Positions 48,815-61,339 of a stretch of DNA of 64,000 nucleotides are shown here, piece by piece. The notes under the pieces were generated by a model. That model did no database searches. It saw only the letters and a list, made by a program, of their open reading frames with translations, and was not told the origin of the DNA. Within the stretch, counting starts at the first letter, position 1, and the number at the start of each line of letters is the position of its first letter. Position numbers and translations under genes: made by a program. The DNA comes from Phymorhynchus buccinoides (Eukaryota; Mollusca; Gastropoda; Neogastropoda; Raphitomidae), in assembly GCA_017654935.2 (NCBI GenBank), contig CM065682.1:82270910-82334909 (forward strand), given 5' to 3'.

Positions 48815-49653
48815 CGACATACTCAGTATTACCCCGCCCAACAAGAAACCAACAGGACACCACACACCAACCGACCAGTCAGTCAAACGACATTCTCTGT
48901 ATTACCCCACCCAACAACAGGACACCACACACCAACCGACCAGTCAGTCAAACGACATTCTCAGTATTACCCCACCCAACAAGAAATCAACAGGACACCA
49001 CACACCAACCGACCAGTCAGTCAAACGACATTCTCTGTATTACCCCACCCAACAACAGGACACCACACACCAACCGACCAGTCAGTCAAACGACATTCTC
49101 AGTATTACCCCACCCAACAACAGGACACCACACACCAACCGACCAGTCAGTCAAACGACATTCTCTGTATTACCCCACCCAACAAGAAATCAACAGGACA
49201 CCACACACCAACCGACCAGTCAGTCAAACGACATTCTCTGTATTACCCCACCCAACAACAGGACACCACACACCAACCGACCAGTCAGTCAAACGACATT
49301 CTCTGTATTACCCCACCCAACAACAGGACACCACACACCAACCGACCAGTCAGTCAAACGACATTCTCTGTATTACCCCACCCAACAACAGGACACCACA
49401 CACCAACCGACCAGTCAGTCAAACGACATTCTCTATATTACCCCACCCAACAACAGGACACCACACACCAACCGACCAGTCAGTCAAACGACATTCTCGG
49501 TATTACCCCACCCAACAACAGGACACCACACACCAACCGACCAGTCAGTCAAACGACATTCTCTGTATTACCCCACCCAACAACAGGACACCACACACCA
49601 ACCGACCAGTCAGTCAAACGACATTCTCGGTATTACCCCACCCAACAAGAAAC
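48815..49653. repeat. 65-bp minisatellite, about 12 copies
   Basis: The unit contains CACACACCAACCGACCAGTC and AGTCAAACGACATTCTCTGT plus ATTACCCCACCCAACA. It shares CCAGTCAGTCAAACGACA with the 43-bp array and is probably derived from it. It resumes at 50264-50486 after an insertion. The overlapping long frames are not genes. Confidence 0.9.
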
Positions 49654-50263
49654 CAGGGTTCCCACCCTTCGGATCTTTTACAATATAAGGACCTTATAAG
49701 CACCATTTCACTTCTCATAAGGACGTAAACCGTCTGGAGCCTAAAGAAAATTCTCTATAAGTCTGTGCCTATTGACGCCAAGTTCAGTGATATAGCGCAC
49801 ACAAAACATTGCGCCTTCCTGGGATCTTTGTCTACAGGTCCTAATCCAGTACTTATAATCACCGTCTTTTAACCAGCGATCTTGGAAAGAGCATTTTCCT
49901 GGCATCTTGCTTTCTTCATGAGAACGCGGCAACGTTGTCGACCGGTTACTTCTGGTCAGGCTCATTGAGCGAGTTCGGCGATTTACCTCCCTTGTTATGT
50001 CGTCTGCTCCACCTCCACTTCCACTTCCTTCTGAACGCAATTGGACGCAAATGCGGTCGAAATCTATGTCATTTTTCAAAGGTTTCAGACTAAATGTGTA
50101 CACCTGATTTTTTTTCGTCCTTTACAAAAAAATTATGACTTTTTGTTATCCATAAGGACCTAAGTACTTTCTGTAAGGACCGATAGGTTAAATATCAGGC
50201 CCTATGAGGCCCATCCACAAATATAAAAACCTATAAGCACCAGTAAGGGCAGTGGGAACCCTG
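49654..50263. mobile_element. CAGGGTTCCCAC-family element carrying a zinc-finger-like frame
   Basis: The ends CAGGGTTCCCAC and GTGGGAACCCTG are exact inverse repeats; GAAAC flanks both sides. The minus-strand frame 50103-49741 encodes 120 residues, including MPGKCSFQDRWLKDGDYKYW followed by C and FC residues. That looks like the N-terminal zinc-binding start of a hAT-type transposase or a related domain. No catalytic domain is present. Confidence 0.8.
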
Positions 50264-50486
50264 GAAACCAACAGGACACCACACACCAACCGACCAGTCA
50301 GTCAAACGACATTCTCGGTATTACCCCACCCAACAACAGGACACCACACACCAACCGACCAGTCAGTCAAACGACATTCTCTGTATTACCCCACCCAACA
50401 ACAGGACACCACACACCAACCGACCAGTCAGTCAAACGACATTCTCGGTATTACCCCATCCAACAAGAAATCAACAGGACACACGG
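50264..50486. repeat. 65-bp minisatellite, continuation
   Basis: Three further units of the array at 48815-49653; the phrase GAAACCAACAGGACACC continues the interrupted unit. Confidence 0.9.
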
Positions 50487-51276
50487 AATGAAGGGTCACC
50501 GTGGTCGCTATACGGAGGGAAGTTGAAGACTTACCCAGCAGGGCTACGCCGGAGTCAGAGGCGACTGTGGTCGCTATACGGAAGGGTCACCGTGGTCGCT
50601 ATACGGAGGGAAGTTGAAGACTTACCCAGCAGGGTTACGCCGGCGATCCAGAGGAAGTCAGCAGCGACTGTGGTCGCTATACGGAAGGGTCACTATGGTC
50701 ACTATACGGAAGGGTCACTGTGGTCACGCTACAGAGGGAAGTTCAAGACTTACCCAGCAGGCCTACGCCGGAGTCAGAGCTAGAGTCAGCAGTGACTGTG
50801 GTCGCTATACGGAAGGGTCACCGTGGTCACATACGGAGGGAAGCTGAAGACTTACCCAGCAGGGCTATGCCGGCGATCCAGAGGAAGTCAGCAGCGACTG
50901 TGGTCCCTATACGGAAGGGTCACTATGGTCACTGTGGTCGCTCTATGGAGGGAAGCTCAAGACTTACCCAGCAGGGCTACGCCGGAGTTAGAGCTAGAGT
51001 CAGCAGTGACCGTGGTCGCTATACGGAAGGGTCACCGTGGTCGCTCTACGGAGGGAAGCTCAAGACTTACCCAGCAGGGCTATGCTGGCGATCCAGAGGA
51101 AGTCAGCAGTGACCGTGGTCGCTATACGGAAGGGTCACCGTGGTCGCTATACGGAGGGAAGCTCAAGACTTACCCAGCAGGGCTATGCTGGCGATCCAGA
51201 GGAAGTCAGCAGTGACCGTGGTCGCTATACGGAAGGGTCACCGTGGTCGCTATACGGAGGGAAGCTCAAGACTTAC
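50487..51276 (-). repeat. eight copies of the claudin-like exon donor edge
   Basis: 103-bp unit on the minus strand: exon end ACTTCCTCTGGATCGCCGGC, GTAGCCCTGCTGG, donor GTAAGTCTTGAGC, then ATAGCGACCACGGTGACC repeats. All but a few copies keep the donor. Some copies lack part of the exon piece. Confidence 0.9.
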
Positions 51277-51408
51277 CCAGCAGGGCTACGCCGGCGATCC
51301 AGAGGAAGTAGGCCCAGCCGTAGGAGGACATCTGGAATCCATAAATGCTGCCGGTGAAGGACTCTGTGTGCTTGGTGAACACGCCCACACTGAGGGCTCC
51401 AGAGGCCG
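51277..51408 (-). CDS. penultimate exon of the claudin-like membrane protein
   Basis: Acceptor TTTGTTGACAG, 132 nt (2 + 43 codons + 1), donor G|GTAAGT. It encodes ASGALSVGVFTKHTESFTGS and SSYGWAYFLWIAGVALL. An extracellular stretch precedes a membrane segment that starts YGWAYFLWIAG, a layout usual for the fourth segment of claudin-like proteins. Upstream exons are not in the window, or not found; the gene likely continues past the right edge. A 4.5-kb transposon begins 48 bp upstream of the acceptor. Confidence 0.65.
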
Positions 51409-51455
51409 CTGTCAACAAACGTTGCGTAGAATCATTTCCTGGTGGAAGAAACTCC

Positions 51456-54400
51456 TTAACTCATTCGCATCGCAACGCTTTTGAATCATTAAAAACTGAC
51501 AAATCCCTCCAGCCATGCACACAGACATAACATACAAACCTGACAAATCCCTCCAGCCATGCACACAGACATAACATACAAACCTGACAAATCCCTCCAG
51601 CCATGCACACAGACATAACATACAAACCTCACAAATCCCTCCAGCCATGCAGCCATGCACACAGACATAACATACAAACCTGACAAATCCCTCCAGCCAT
51701 GCACACAAACATAACATACAAACCTGACAAATCCCTCCAGCCATGCACACAGACATAACATACAAACCTCACAAATCCCTCCAGCCATGCACACAGACAT
51801 AACATACAAACCTCACAAATCCCTCCAGCCATGCACACAGACATAACATACAAACCTCACAAATCACTCCAGCCATGCACACAGACATAACATACAAACC
51901 TCACAAATCACTCCAGCCATGCACACAGACATAACATACAAACCTCACAAATCACTCCAGCCATGCACACAGACATAACATACAAACCTCACAAATCCCT
52001 CCAGCCATGCACACAGACATAACATACAAACCTCACAAATCACTCCAAACCATGCACACAGACATAACATACAAACCTCACAAATCACTCCAGCCATGCA
52101 CACAGACATAACATACAAACCTCACAAATCACTCCAGCCATGCACACAGACATAACATACAAACCTCACAAATCACTCCAGCCATGCACACAGACATAAC
52201 ATACAAACCTCACAAATCCCTCCAGCCATGCACACAGACATAACATACAAACCTCACAAATCCCTCCAGCCATGCACACAGACATAACATACAAACCTCA
52301 CAAATCCCTCCAGCCATGCACACAGACAACATACAAACATACAAACCTCACAAATCAAATCTCCAGCCATGCACACAGACATAACATACAAACCTGACAA
52401 ATCCCTCCAGCCATGCACACAGACATAACATACAAACCTGACAAATCACTCCAGCCATGCACACAGACATAACATACAAACCTCACAAATCACTCCAGCC
52501 ATGCACACAGACATAACATACAAACCTCACAAATCCCTCCAGCCATGCACACAGACATAACATACAAACCTCACAAATCCCTCCAGCCATGCACACAGAC
52601 ATAACATACAAACCTGACAAATCCCTCCAGCCATGCACACAGACATAACATACAAACCTCACAAATCACCCAGCCAGCCATGCACACAGACATAACATAC
52701 AAACCTCACAAATCCCTCCAGCCATGCACACAGACATAACATACAAACCTGACAAATCACTCCAGCCATGCACACAGACATAACATACAAACCTGACAAA
52801 TCCCTCCAGCCATGCACACAGACATAACATACAAACCTGACAAATCCCTCCAGCCATGCACACAGACATAACATACAAACCTGACAAATCACTCCAGCCA
52901 TGCACACAGACATAACATACAAACCTGACAAATCCCTCCAGCCATGCACACAGACATAACATACAAACCTCACAAATCACTCCAGCCATGCACACAGACA
53001 TAACATACAAACCTGACAAATCCCTCCAGCCATGCACACAGACATAACATACAAACCTGACAAATCCCTCCAGCCATGCACACAGACATAACATACAAAC
53101 CTCACAAATCACTCCAGCCATGCACACAGACATAACATACAAACCTCACAAATCCCTCCAGCCATGCACACACGACATAACATACAAACCTCACAAATCC
53201 CTCCAGCCATGCACACAGACATAACATACAAACCTGACAAATCCCTCCAGCCATGCACACAGACATAACATACAAACCTGACAAATCACTCCAGCCATGC
53301 ACACAGACATAACATACAAACCTGACAAATCACTCCAGCCATGCACACAGACAACAAACCTCACAAATCCCTCCAGCCATGCACAAACATAACATCACAA
53401 TCCCTCCAGCCATGCACACAGACACATACAAACCTCACAAATCCCTCCAGCCATGCACACAGACATAACATACAAACCTCACAAATCCCTCCAGCCATGC
53501 ACACAGACATAACATACAAACCTCACAAATCCCTCCAGCCATGCACACAGACATAACATACAAACCTGACAAATCCCTCCAGCCATGCACACAGACATAA
53601 CATACAAACCTCACAAATCCCTCCAGCCATGCACACAGACATAACATACAAACCTCACAAATCCCTCCAGCCATGCACACAGACATAACATACAAACCTG
53701 ACAAAATCACTCCAGCCATGCACACAGACATAACATACAAACCTCACAAATCCCTCCAGCCATGCACACAGACATAACATACAAACCTCACAAATCCCTC
53801 CAGCCATGCACACAGACATAACATACAAACCTCACAAATCCCTCCAGCCATGCACACAGACATAAAATCATACAAACCTCACAAATCTCACAAATCCTCC
53901 AGCCATGCACACAGACATAACATACAAACCTGACAAATCCCTCCAGCCATGCACACAGACATAACATACAAACCTGACAAATCACTCCAGCCATGCACAC
54001 AGACATAACATACAAACCTCACAAATCCCTCCAGCCATGCACACAGACATAACATACAAACCTCACAAATCCCTCCAGCCATGCACACAGACATAACATA
54101 CAAACCTCACAAATCCCTCCAGCCATGCACACAGACATAACATACAAACCTGACAAATCACTCCAGCCATGCACACAGACATAACATACAAACCTCACAA
54201 ATCCCTCCAGCCATGCACACAGACAAAACATACAAACCATACACCTGACAAATCCCTCCAGCCATGCACACAGACATAACATACAAACCTGACAAATCCC
54301 TCCAGCCATGCACACAGACATAACATACAAACCTCACAAATCACTCCAGCCATGCACACAGACATAACATACAAACCTGACAAATCACTCCAGCCATGCA

Positions 54401-55940
54401 CACAGACATAACATACAAACCTCACAAATCACTCCAGCCATGCACACAGACATAACATACAAACCTGACAAATCACTCCAGCCATGCACACAGACATAAC
54501 ATACAAACCTCACAAATCACTCCAGCCATGCACACAGACATAACATACAAACCTGACAAATCACTCCAGCCATGCACACAGACATAACATACAAACCTCA
54601 CAAATCACTCCAGCCATGCACACAGACAAAACATACAAACCTCACAAATCACTCCAGCCATGCACACAGACATAACATACAAACCTCACAAATCACTCCA
54701 GCCATGCACACAGACATAACATACAAACCTGACAAATCCCTCCAGCCATGCACACAGACATAACATACAAACCTCACAAATCACTCCAGCCATGCACACA
54801 GACATAACATACAAACCTCACAAATCACTCCAGCCATGCACACAGACATAACATACAAACCTCACAAATCACTCCAGCCATGCACACAGACATAACATAC
54901 AAACCTGACAAATCCCTCCAGCCATGCACACAGACATAACATACAAACCTCACAAATCACTCCAGCCATGCACACAGACATAACATACAAACCTGACAAA
55001 TCCCTCCAGCCATGCACACAGACATAACATACAAACCTGACAAATCACTCCAGCCATGCACACAGACAAAACATACAAACCTGACAAATCCCTCCAGCCA
55101 TGCACACAGACAAAACATACAAACCTGACAAATCACTCCAGCCATGCACACAGACAAAACATACAAACCTGACAAATCCCTCCAGCCATGCACACAGACA
55201 AAACATACAAACCTGACAAATCACTCCAGCCATGCACACAGACATAACATACAAACCTGACAAATCCCTCCAGCCATGCACACAGACATAACATACAAAC
55301 CTGACAAATCCCTCCAGCCATGCACACAGACAAAACATACAAACCTCACAAATCACTCCAGCCATGCACACAGACATAACATACAAACCTGACAAATCCC
55401 TCCAGCCATGCACACAGACATAACATACAAACCTCACAAATCACTCCAGCCATGCACACAGACAAAACATACAAACCTCACAAATCACTCCAGCCATACA
55501 CACAGACATAACATACAAACCTCACAAATCCCTCCAGCCATGCACACAGACATAACATACAAACCTCACAAATCCCTCCAGCCATGCACACAGACATAAC
55601 ATACAAACCTGACAAATCCCTCCAGCCATGCACACAGACATAACAAAAGGAGAAATGAAAGACAATTGGGGGGTTTTACTTCAGGTTTAGACATACGGAA
55701 GTGATTGATCAGACTTTTTTTATATATACACTTTATATAGAAAAACTCTACACCGATTGGTTTCCCCACAACAAACCACTACAAAAGCAAAGTCAGAGGC
55801 AAAGTTGTGGTGTAAGGGAGCAAAGCGAGTTTAGAAGTGACCAAGGTATGGTGTGCACACATATTTACTTCCCTTGAAGCAAACGCATCAAATTGACAGC
55901 TATCTATTAATTCCGGACATATATGACTTGCATGAGTTAA
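51456..55940. mobile_element. TTAA element D, expanded copy of 4485 bp
   Basis: The ends TTAACTCATTCGCATCGCAACG and GCATGAGTTAA match the 298-bp element at 27919-28216. Between them the single CACAAATCACTCCAGCC segment has become about 94 units of 44 bp. The right flank AACAAAAGGAGAAATGAAAG, CAGGTTTAGACATA and TTGACAGCTATCTATTAATT follows in the same order. It also holds about 92 bp absent from the short copy (about 55795-55887). Confidence 0.9.
51494..55645. repeat. 44-bp minisatellite, about 94 copies, inside the TTAA element
   Basis: Unit CCTCCAGCCATGCACACAGA plus CATAACATACAAACCTCACAAATC. Single-base variants occur at three sites (CTCACA/CTGACA, ATCCCTCC/ATCACTCC, ATAACAT/AAAACAT). They form runs, so higher-order repeats are likely. 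The Cys/Val/Met-rich frames are artefacts of the unit. Confidence 0.95.
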
Positions 55941-56139
55941 CTCTTTTAACTTCCCAAACCGCATGTCACCATAAGTGACGCGCTTTCCCAAACCGCACTA
56001 AACCGCAACCGTGATACTTGCTTAGTTTGAACCCGTTACTAAGGAAGACAGAGCTCTCTAGTGAAGGAAAGAAGCTTTAGCGACTGCCGTAAAGCGTTCT
56101 ACTTCCTTCTCTAGCGCCATTTGCCTACCACTGTCTTTT

Positions 56140-57060
56140 TGTCCGTCACCGAAGGTGAACGGACTTTGTGATGGGCTGGTTTGTCTGTTTGTTTGTTTGT
56201 TGTTGTTGTTGTTTTTTGTTTTTTTTGTCTGTCCCAAGGATATCTCCCGAACCGCTTGACCGAATCGCGTCAAATTTTGCATGAAGGTGTGCCACCTTAA
56301 TAGGAAGAGATCCGCGCAAACCATTTTGCCGTCGTGACCTTGACCTTGACGTACGACCTTGAAAACCGAAAATCTATTTTTAGCCATATCTCGGGCACCG
56401 ATCAACATAGGATGTTGAAACTTAGTATGAAGGTGGTTTGGCTTATGCCCGTTCTGATGATGGCATACCCATCAAGGTCAAGGTCAAGGTCAAAAAGACC
56501 GCTGGAGCCTGAAAATCGGAGGGTCATTTTTTTCTCCTTCTGTCTGTCCCAAGGATATCTCCCGAACCGCGTCAAATTTTGTCTGCTGTTGTGTCACCAT
56601 GAGAGGAAGGCATCCACGCAAACCATTTTGCCGTCGTGACCTTGACCTTGGCGTATGACCTTGCAACCCGAAAATCTTTAAGGGGCCATTACTCCCACAC
56701 CGTTGGTGTTAGAGTCTTCAAATTTGGCATGTGGGTACTTTGGCGTATGCCCGTTCTGATGGTGGCATACCGATCAAGGTCAAGGTCATGGTCCGGGAGA
56801 TCGTAGGCCTTGAAAGTGGTAGGGGTCTACAAATTGTGTTTTCAGCCATATTTTCCACATTTGTACTTAACAAGCGCTTCATATTGTGTCTGGCACTGCA
56901 TACCCTAGAGTAGAAAATACCCGAGCATAAATTATCGCCATGCTGACCTTCACCTTGACGTGTGACCTTGAAAACCGAAATTTCCTTCTTTGCGCTATAT
57001 ATTATTGTCCAAGCTGTATCTCGTGAACTACAAGACATAAGCTCTTCAAATGTTGTGTCA
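56140..57060. repeat. dispersed element rich in AAGGTCA and CCAAGGATATCTCCCGAACC phrases
   Basis: Two or three diverged tandem modules, each with CTGTCCCAAGGATATCTC, CGCAAACCATTTTGCCGTCG, TGACCTTGACCTTGACG, TATGCCCGTTCTGATG and GGCATACC-ATCAAGGTCA. A member of a repeat family; class not determined. No gene. Confidence 0.65.
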
Positions 57061-57104
57061 GGATGTGGATGAATGAAAATTTGTTTAACGTCCTCCAGAG
57101 AGAC

Positions 57105-57119
57105 AGAGAGGGGGGGGGG

Positions 57120-57179
<60 letters not shown>

Positions 57180-57500
57180 TACAAAGACACACACAAAGAA
57201 AGAAAGACACACAGAGACATAGACAGAGAGCAAAGAGGACAACTGCTGTTCCAGTTGGATGAATGAAATTTTGTTTAACGTCCTCCGCCCCGGAGCAGGC
57301 ACAGAGGCAGAGAGAGAGAGAGAGACAGAGACAGATAGACAGAGGGAGAGAGAGACAGACAGAGAGAGAGAGACACATAGGCATACAGAGACATGAGACA
57401 CATAGAGAGATAGACAAAGACAGAGAGAGAGAGGGGGGGGGGACAGAGACAGAAAGCGAGAGACACAGACAGACAAAAACATACACTGAGAGCGCCACCC
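57105..57500. repeat. (GA)n and GACA-rich tracts
   Basis: Purine-rich low-complexity sequence, with ATGAATGAAAATTTGTTTAA repeated at each start (57069 and 57258). The frames are artefacts. Confidence 0.8.
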
Positions 57501-57715
57501 ACAGGAAAGCGGTGACAGAAGATCAAAGGAACCGTAAGTTACGGCACGCGGAAGGGGAACGTTGCCCGTTTTACCCCCCCAACAATACCGCTCTCCGGAT
57601 TCTCTTCGAAGTCTCTCTCTCTCTCTCTCTCTCTTGTATTAATCTTTGTACGTAAAAAAAAGCAACTCTTTTTATTAACATCCTTGGGACAGACAGAAAA
57701 GAACAAACAAACAAA

Positions 57716-58292
57716 CAAACAAGGGCGTCGCCGAGTGGCAGACATGTCCGTCACCAGCAATGCCACGCACTTGCGACACCCCGTAGCATAATTGTCCGTC
57801 ACCATAGTGATCGGACTTTGCAGTGTCTTATTTGTATTTTTGTTTTTGTCCGTCACCATAGGTGATCGGACTTTGTGGTCGTCTGGTTTGTATTTGTCCG
57901 TCACCATAGGTGATCGGACTTTGTGGTCGTCTGGTTTGTATTTGTCCGTCACCATAGGTGATCGGACTTTGTGGTCGTCTGGTTTGTATTTGTCCGTCAC
58001 CATAGGTGATCGGACTTTGCATGGGCTGGTTTGTATTTTTTTGTTTCTTTGTTTTTCTGTCTGTCCCAAGGATATCTCCCGAACCGCTTGACCGAATCGC
58101 GTCAAATGTTGTCTGCTGGTGTGTCACCATGAGAGGAAGGCATCCGCGCAAAATGTTTCGCCGTCGTGACCTTGACCTTGAACACAGAATCCCTTGCAAT
58201 TTTGTGTCAGGATGTGACACTCTACGGGGTGTCGCAAGTGCGTGGCATTGCTGGTGACGGACATGTCTGCCGCTCGGCGACGCCCTTGTTTG
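57716..58292. mobile_element. DNA element with 71-bp terminal inverted repeats
   Basis: Arms 57716-57786 (CAAACAAGGGCGTCGCCGAG to GACACCCCGTAG) and 58222-58292 are inverse with a single mismatch seen. The interior holds four copies of a 48-bp unit (CCGTCACCATAGGTGATCGG, ACTTTGTGGTCGTCTGGTTT). No transposase. Confidence 0.8.
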
Positions 58293-58349
58293 TCAATTGC
58301 GATCGAATTTTCATCAAAAGTTTGATTTTTGTGGAAATTTTTCCTCAAA

Positions 58350-58720
58350 ATGGCGGATCGTCCCGACATCGACGATGATACTTTCGATGATTTGATCGAA
58401 GAAATGTGTCGAAATCATGTACTAGGCTTGGGAATCGACGATCAAAGTGACGTTAGTGTGGGGACAGAGTCGTCTGCTTCGTCAGCGAGCAATAGCGATC
58501 GATCTGACGATTTGGATTCGGTTCAATCTCAACTGCTGGTGACACTGATTCGGACGAGTGGTCAGATACTGTTCGCGATCATGATTTTGAGGATTTTACT
58601 CGCGATGTTGGGCCAACAAAGGAGTTGTCACTTGAAGCAGAGCCAGTGGAGTATTTTTACTTGTTGTTTCCACGCACGTATCTATATTCAGTGCAAAATA
58701 TTTTGTGTTTGTGAGCGTAA
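58350..58720 (+). pseudogene. piggyBac-type transposase, N-terminal fragment with frameshift
   Basis: ATG at 58350 opens MADRPDIDDDTFDDLIEEM, an acidic, Ser-rich N-terminus. Near 58530 the coding signal jumps to another frame, with DEWSDTVRDHDFEDF and GPTKELSLEAEPVEYFYLLF, resembling the start of the piggyBac transposase domain. The catalytic part is missing. It lies near several TTAA elements, but no terminal repeats tie them together. Confidence rests on motif memory only. Confidence 0.5.
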
Positions 58721-58917
58721 ATGTGTCCAGTGCTTTGGATTATTACCTTTGGATTACCTGGTCACCTGTCATTAAAAAGGACAGTGACAGTTTGTGTGTC
58801 CCTGTGTTGTTTGTCTGATCATGTGAGAAGTAACTGTGTGCATGACTTTACTAACAAACACATCACACATGCTTTTTCAACATCTTTATTTGAACACACC
58901 TGTATTTTTTTAAAATA

Positions 58918-60556
58918 ACTAGCGCAACGCCGAGTACCTAGTAACGGTAACGCCTAGTAACGGTAACGCCTAGTAACGGTAACGTCAAGTACTGGTAACG
59001 CTGAGTACAGCAAATTTGAAGCGATTCGGTTAAGAAAAGGCGGAGTTATAAGGCCCCGTTTCCCGTTGGCGCTGCTCTGAGAGTGATGCGCTCTCCCTAG
59101 TAACGGTAACGCCAAGTAAGTGGTAACACCGAGTACAGCAAATCTGAAGCGATTCGGTTAAGAAACGGCAGAGTTATAAGGCCCCGTTTCCCGTTGGCGC
59201 TGCTCTGAGAGTGACACGCTCTCCCGATTTTCTTCAAATTTGCTGCCAGGCTTTGCCCCGGAGTGACACGACAGCAAGCCTGACAGCAAATTCGACGCGA
59301 TTCGGTTGAAAACCGGCGGAGTTAGAAGTACCATTTTGCATCATGCTGCTGTTATGCGCCTAAGTAATCGATTCGCTTCCGGTTTGGCACATCGATAGTC
59401 ACCGTCCCCGGTCATCTACCTGCCAAATTTGAAGGCAATCGGTCCAGAAATACAGGAGATACGGGCGCCGAAAGGCCAGAGGATGTGTACCTAACCTAAC
59501 CTAACCTTATTATAAGGCACAAACCCCAGATGTTACACAACATTCAGATTTTACTACTATGTTTTCTTATTATTAGTCACTAGCGCAACGCCTAGTACTG
59601 GCAATGCACCGTACTGGCAACGCCACGTACTGGTAACGCTGAGTACTGGTTTCACCGGGTCTGCGAAATATTATTATTACTTTTGTCTCTCTCCCTCCTT
59701 CCATCTTCTTCACTCATCCCGTTCTACTACCCCCCGCACCTTACTGAGTACAGCAAATTTGAAGCGATTCGGTTAAGAAAAGGCGGAGTTATAAGGCCCC
59801 GTTTCCCGTTGGCGCTGCTCTGAGAGTGATGCGCTCTCCTTAGTAACGGTAACGCCTAGTAACGGTAACGCCAAGTACTGGTAACGCTGAGTACAGCAAA
59901 TTTGAAGCGATTTGGTTAAGAAACGGCGGAGTTATAAGGCCCCGTTTCCCGTTGGCGCTGCTCTGAGAGTGACGCGCTCTCCCAATTCTCTTCAAATTTG
60001 CTGCCAGGCTTTGCCTGGGCCATAGCAAGCCTGACAGCAAATTTGAAGCGATTCAGTTAAGAAACGGCGGAGTTATTCGTGAAAAAGATGAAGCGGCGTA
60101 TAGCGCGCACGTTTCCGAACTGATTCGCTTGTTTGGGACACCGATACTCTTCACATTTGCTGCCAGGCTTTGCCCGGGCCATAGCAAGCCTGACAGCAAT
60201 TGCCCGGGCCATAGCAAGCCTGACAGCAAATGTGAAGCGATTCAGTTAAGAAACGGCGGAATTATTCGTGAAAAGGTGAAGCGGCGCATAGCGTGCGCGT
60301 TTCCGGTTTGGGACACCGATACTCACCGTCCCTGGTCATCTACCTGCCAAATTTGAAGGCAATCGGTCCAGAAACGCCGGAGATACGGGCGCCGAGAGTC
60401 CGGCGGATACGCGTTTCGTGCATTTGCCAAACCGCACAAATGACACGGCCGCCTCGGTTGCCGTTGTCATCGCCCCGTTAGGGCTCACAGCAAATTTGAA
60501 GCGATTCGGTAAAAAAAAAACAACGGCGGAGTTATAAGGCCTGTTTTGTGTTCCAG
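58918..60556. repeat. cluster of related repeats with AAATTTGAAGCGATTCGGTT modules
   Basis: About six modules share AGTAACGGTAACGCC, GTACAGCAAATTTGAAGCGA, GGCGGAGTTATAAGGCC and CGTTGGCGCTGCTCTGAGAG. Others share TTTGCTGCCAGGCTTTGCC and CCTGACAGCAAATTTGAAGC. The arrangement is of partial tandem duplicates. No gene. Confidence 0.75.
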
Positions 60557-60901
60557 ACAGACAGACAGACAGACAAACACACACGGACACTTGGCTTTTT
60601 ACTAAATGATTATAGGGCGCAGGGGTCTCAGTCTGGTGAAAAAGTATCGCCTTATAATTTTGAAAACCAGTCCCACAGCGACAAATTCCCTAAGAACCAG
60701 TCCCAGGGAAACAACAACAACAAAAAAAACATTGTAAAGAACAGAAAATCACAATACCAGTCTCTGCTAAAAGTAAAACCATTTATCAAACCTAGCAAAC
60801 ATTTATCAGTCCCTGGGACTGACAGGTCACACTTGTTTCCCGTATTTTGGTTTTGCAATCAGTATTTTACTGACAATTACCAGTAAATGCCATCACTGCT
60901 T

Positions 60902-61339
60902 CAGCCCTGAAAGTGGCGAGCATTTTACTCGCCATGGTGAGTGAAAAACAAAATTGGGGAGTTTATAATTCACTTCACCCACCAAATGCGAGTGGGCAAA
61001 AAACTGTTCTTTCTCCCGCGAGATTCCTTTCGCAATCCATGTTTTCCCACGCACCGGAAATACGATACGCAATTTGCGTGCTCGCCAGCCAGTGCATGCT
61101 CGAAATTAAACGTTTTTTGGCTTCAACTTCAAGTTCAAAGGCATCGCAGCCTTCACTCAAAAAGGGTAAGAGTGGAACACAAACTTTTCTACCAAAATGG
61201 AAGAAAGAATGTTCGTGGCTTCTCTTCGACGACAAGGCCAACAAAATGGCTTGGCTGGTAAAACTTTTGGTTTGGATGGTAAAAAAAACTTAGTTACCAG
61301 CCAAAGGCAGGTGGACAACATTTTCCACTTTCAGGGCTG
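60902..61339 (+). mobile_element. CAGCCCTGAAAGTGG-family element with transposase-like frame
   Basis: The ends CAGCCCTGAAAGTGG and CCACTTTCAGGGCTG are exact inverse repeats; TGCTT is found on both flanks. The plus-strand frame (61089-61290) reads EIKRFLASTSSSKASQPSLK and KWKKECSWLLFDDKANKM. This again resembles the zinc-finger start of hAT-type proteins (inference). 438 bp, no catalytic domain. Confidence 0.75.

Noticed and set aside
48675..49728. Three overlapping frames of about 300 residues
   Set aside because: All come from the 65-bp repeat; they overlap each other in all three frames.
50523..51484. Plus-strand frames over the claudin-like exon
   Set aside because: Antisense to the exon-donor array; 103-bp units shift frame and no conserved protein is recognisable.
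51494..55645. CRISPR array
   Set aside because: Units are contiguous without unique spacers, inside a eukaryotic transposon.
51489..55769. Long Cys/Val/Met-rich minus-strand frames
   Set aside because: They are the 44-bp repeat read through in three frames; no start context or splice logic, and the composition follows the unit.
56718..57655. Ser/Leu/Cys-rich frames of 130-254 residues
   Set aside because: Read from (GA)n and GACA-rich low-complexity DNA.
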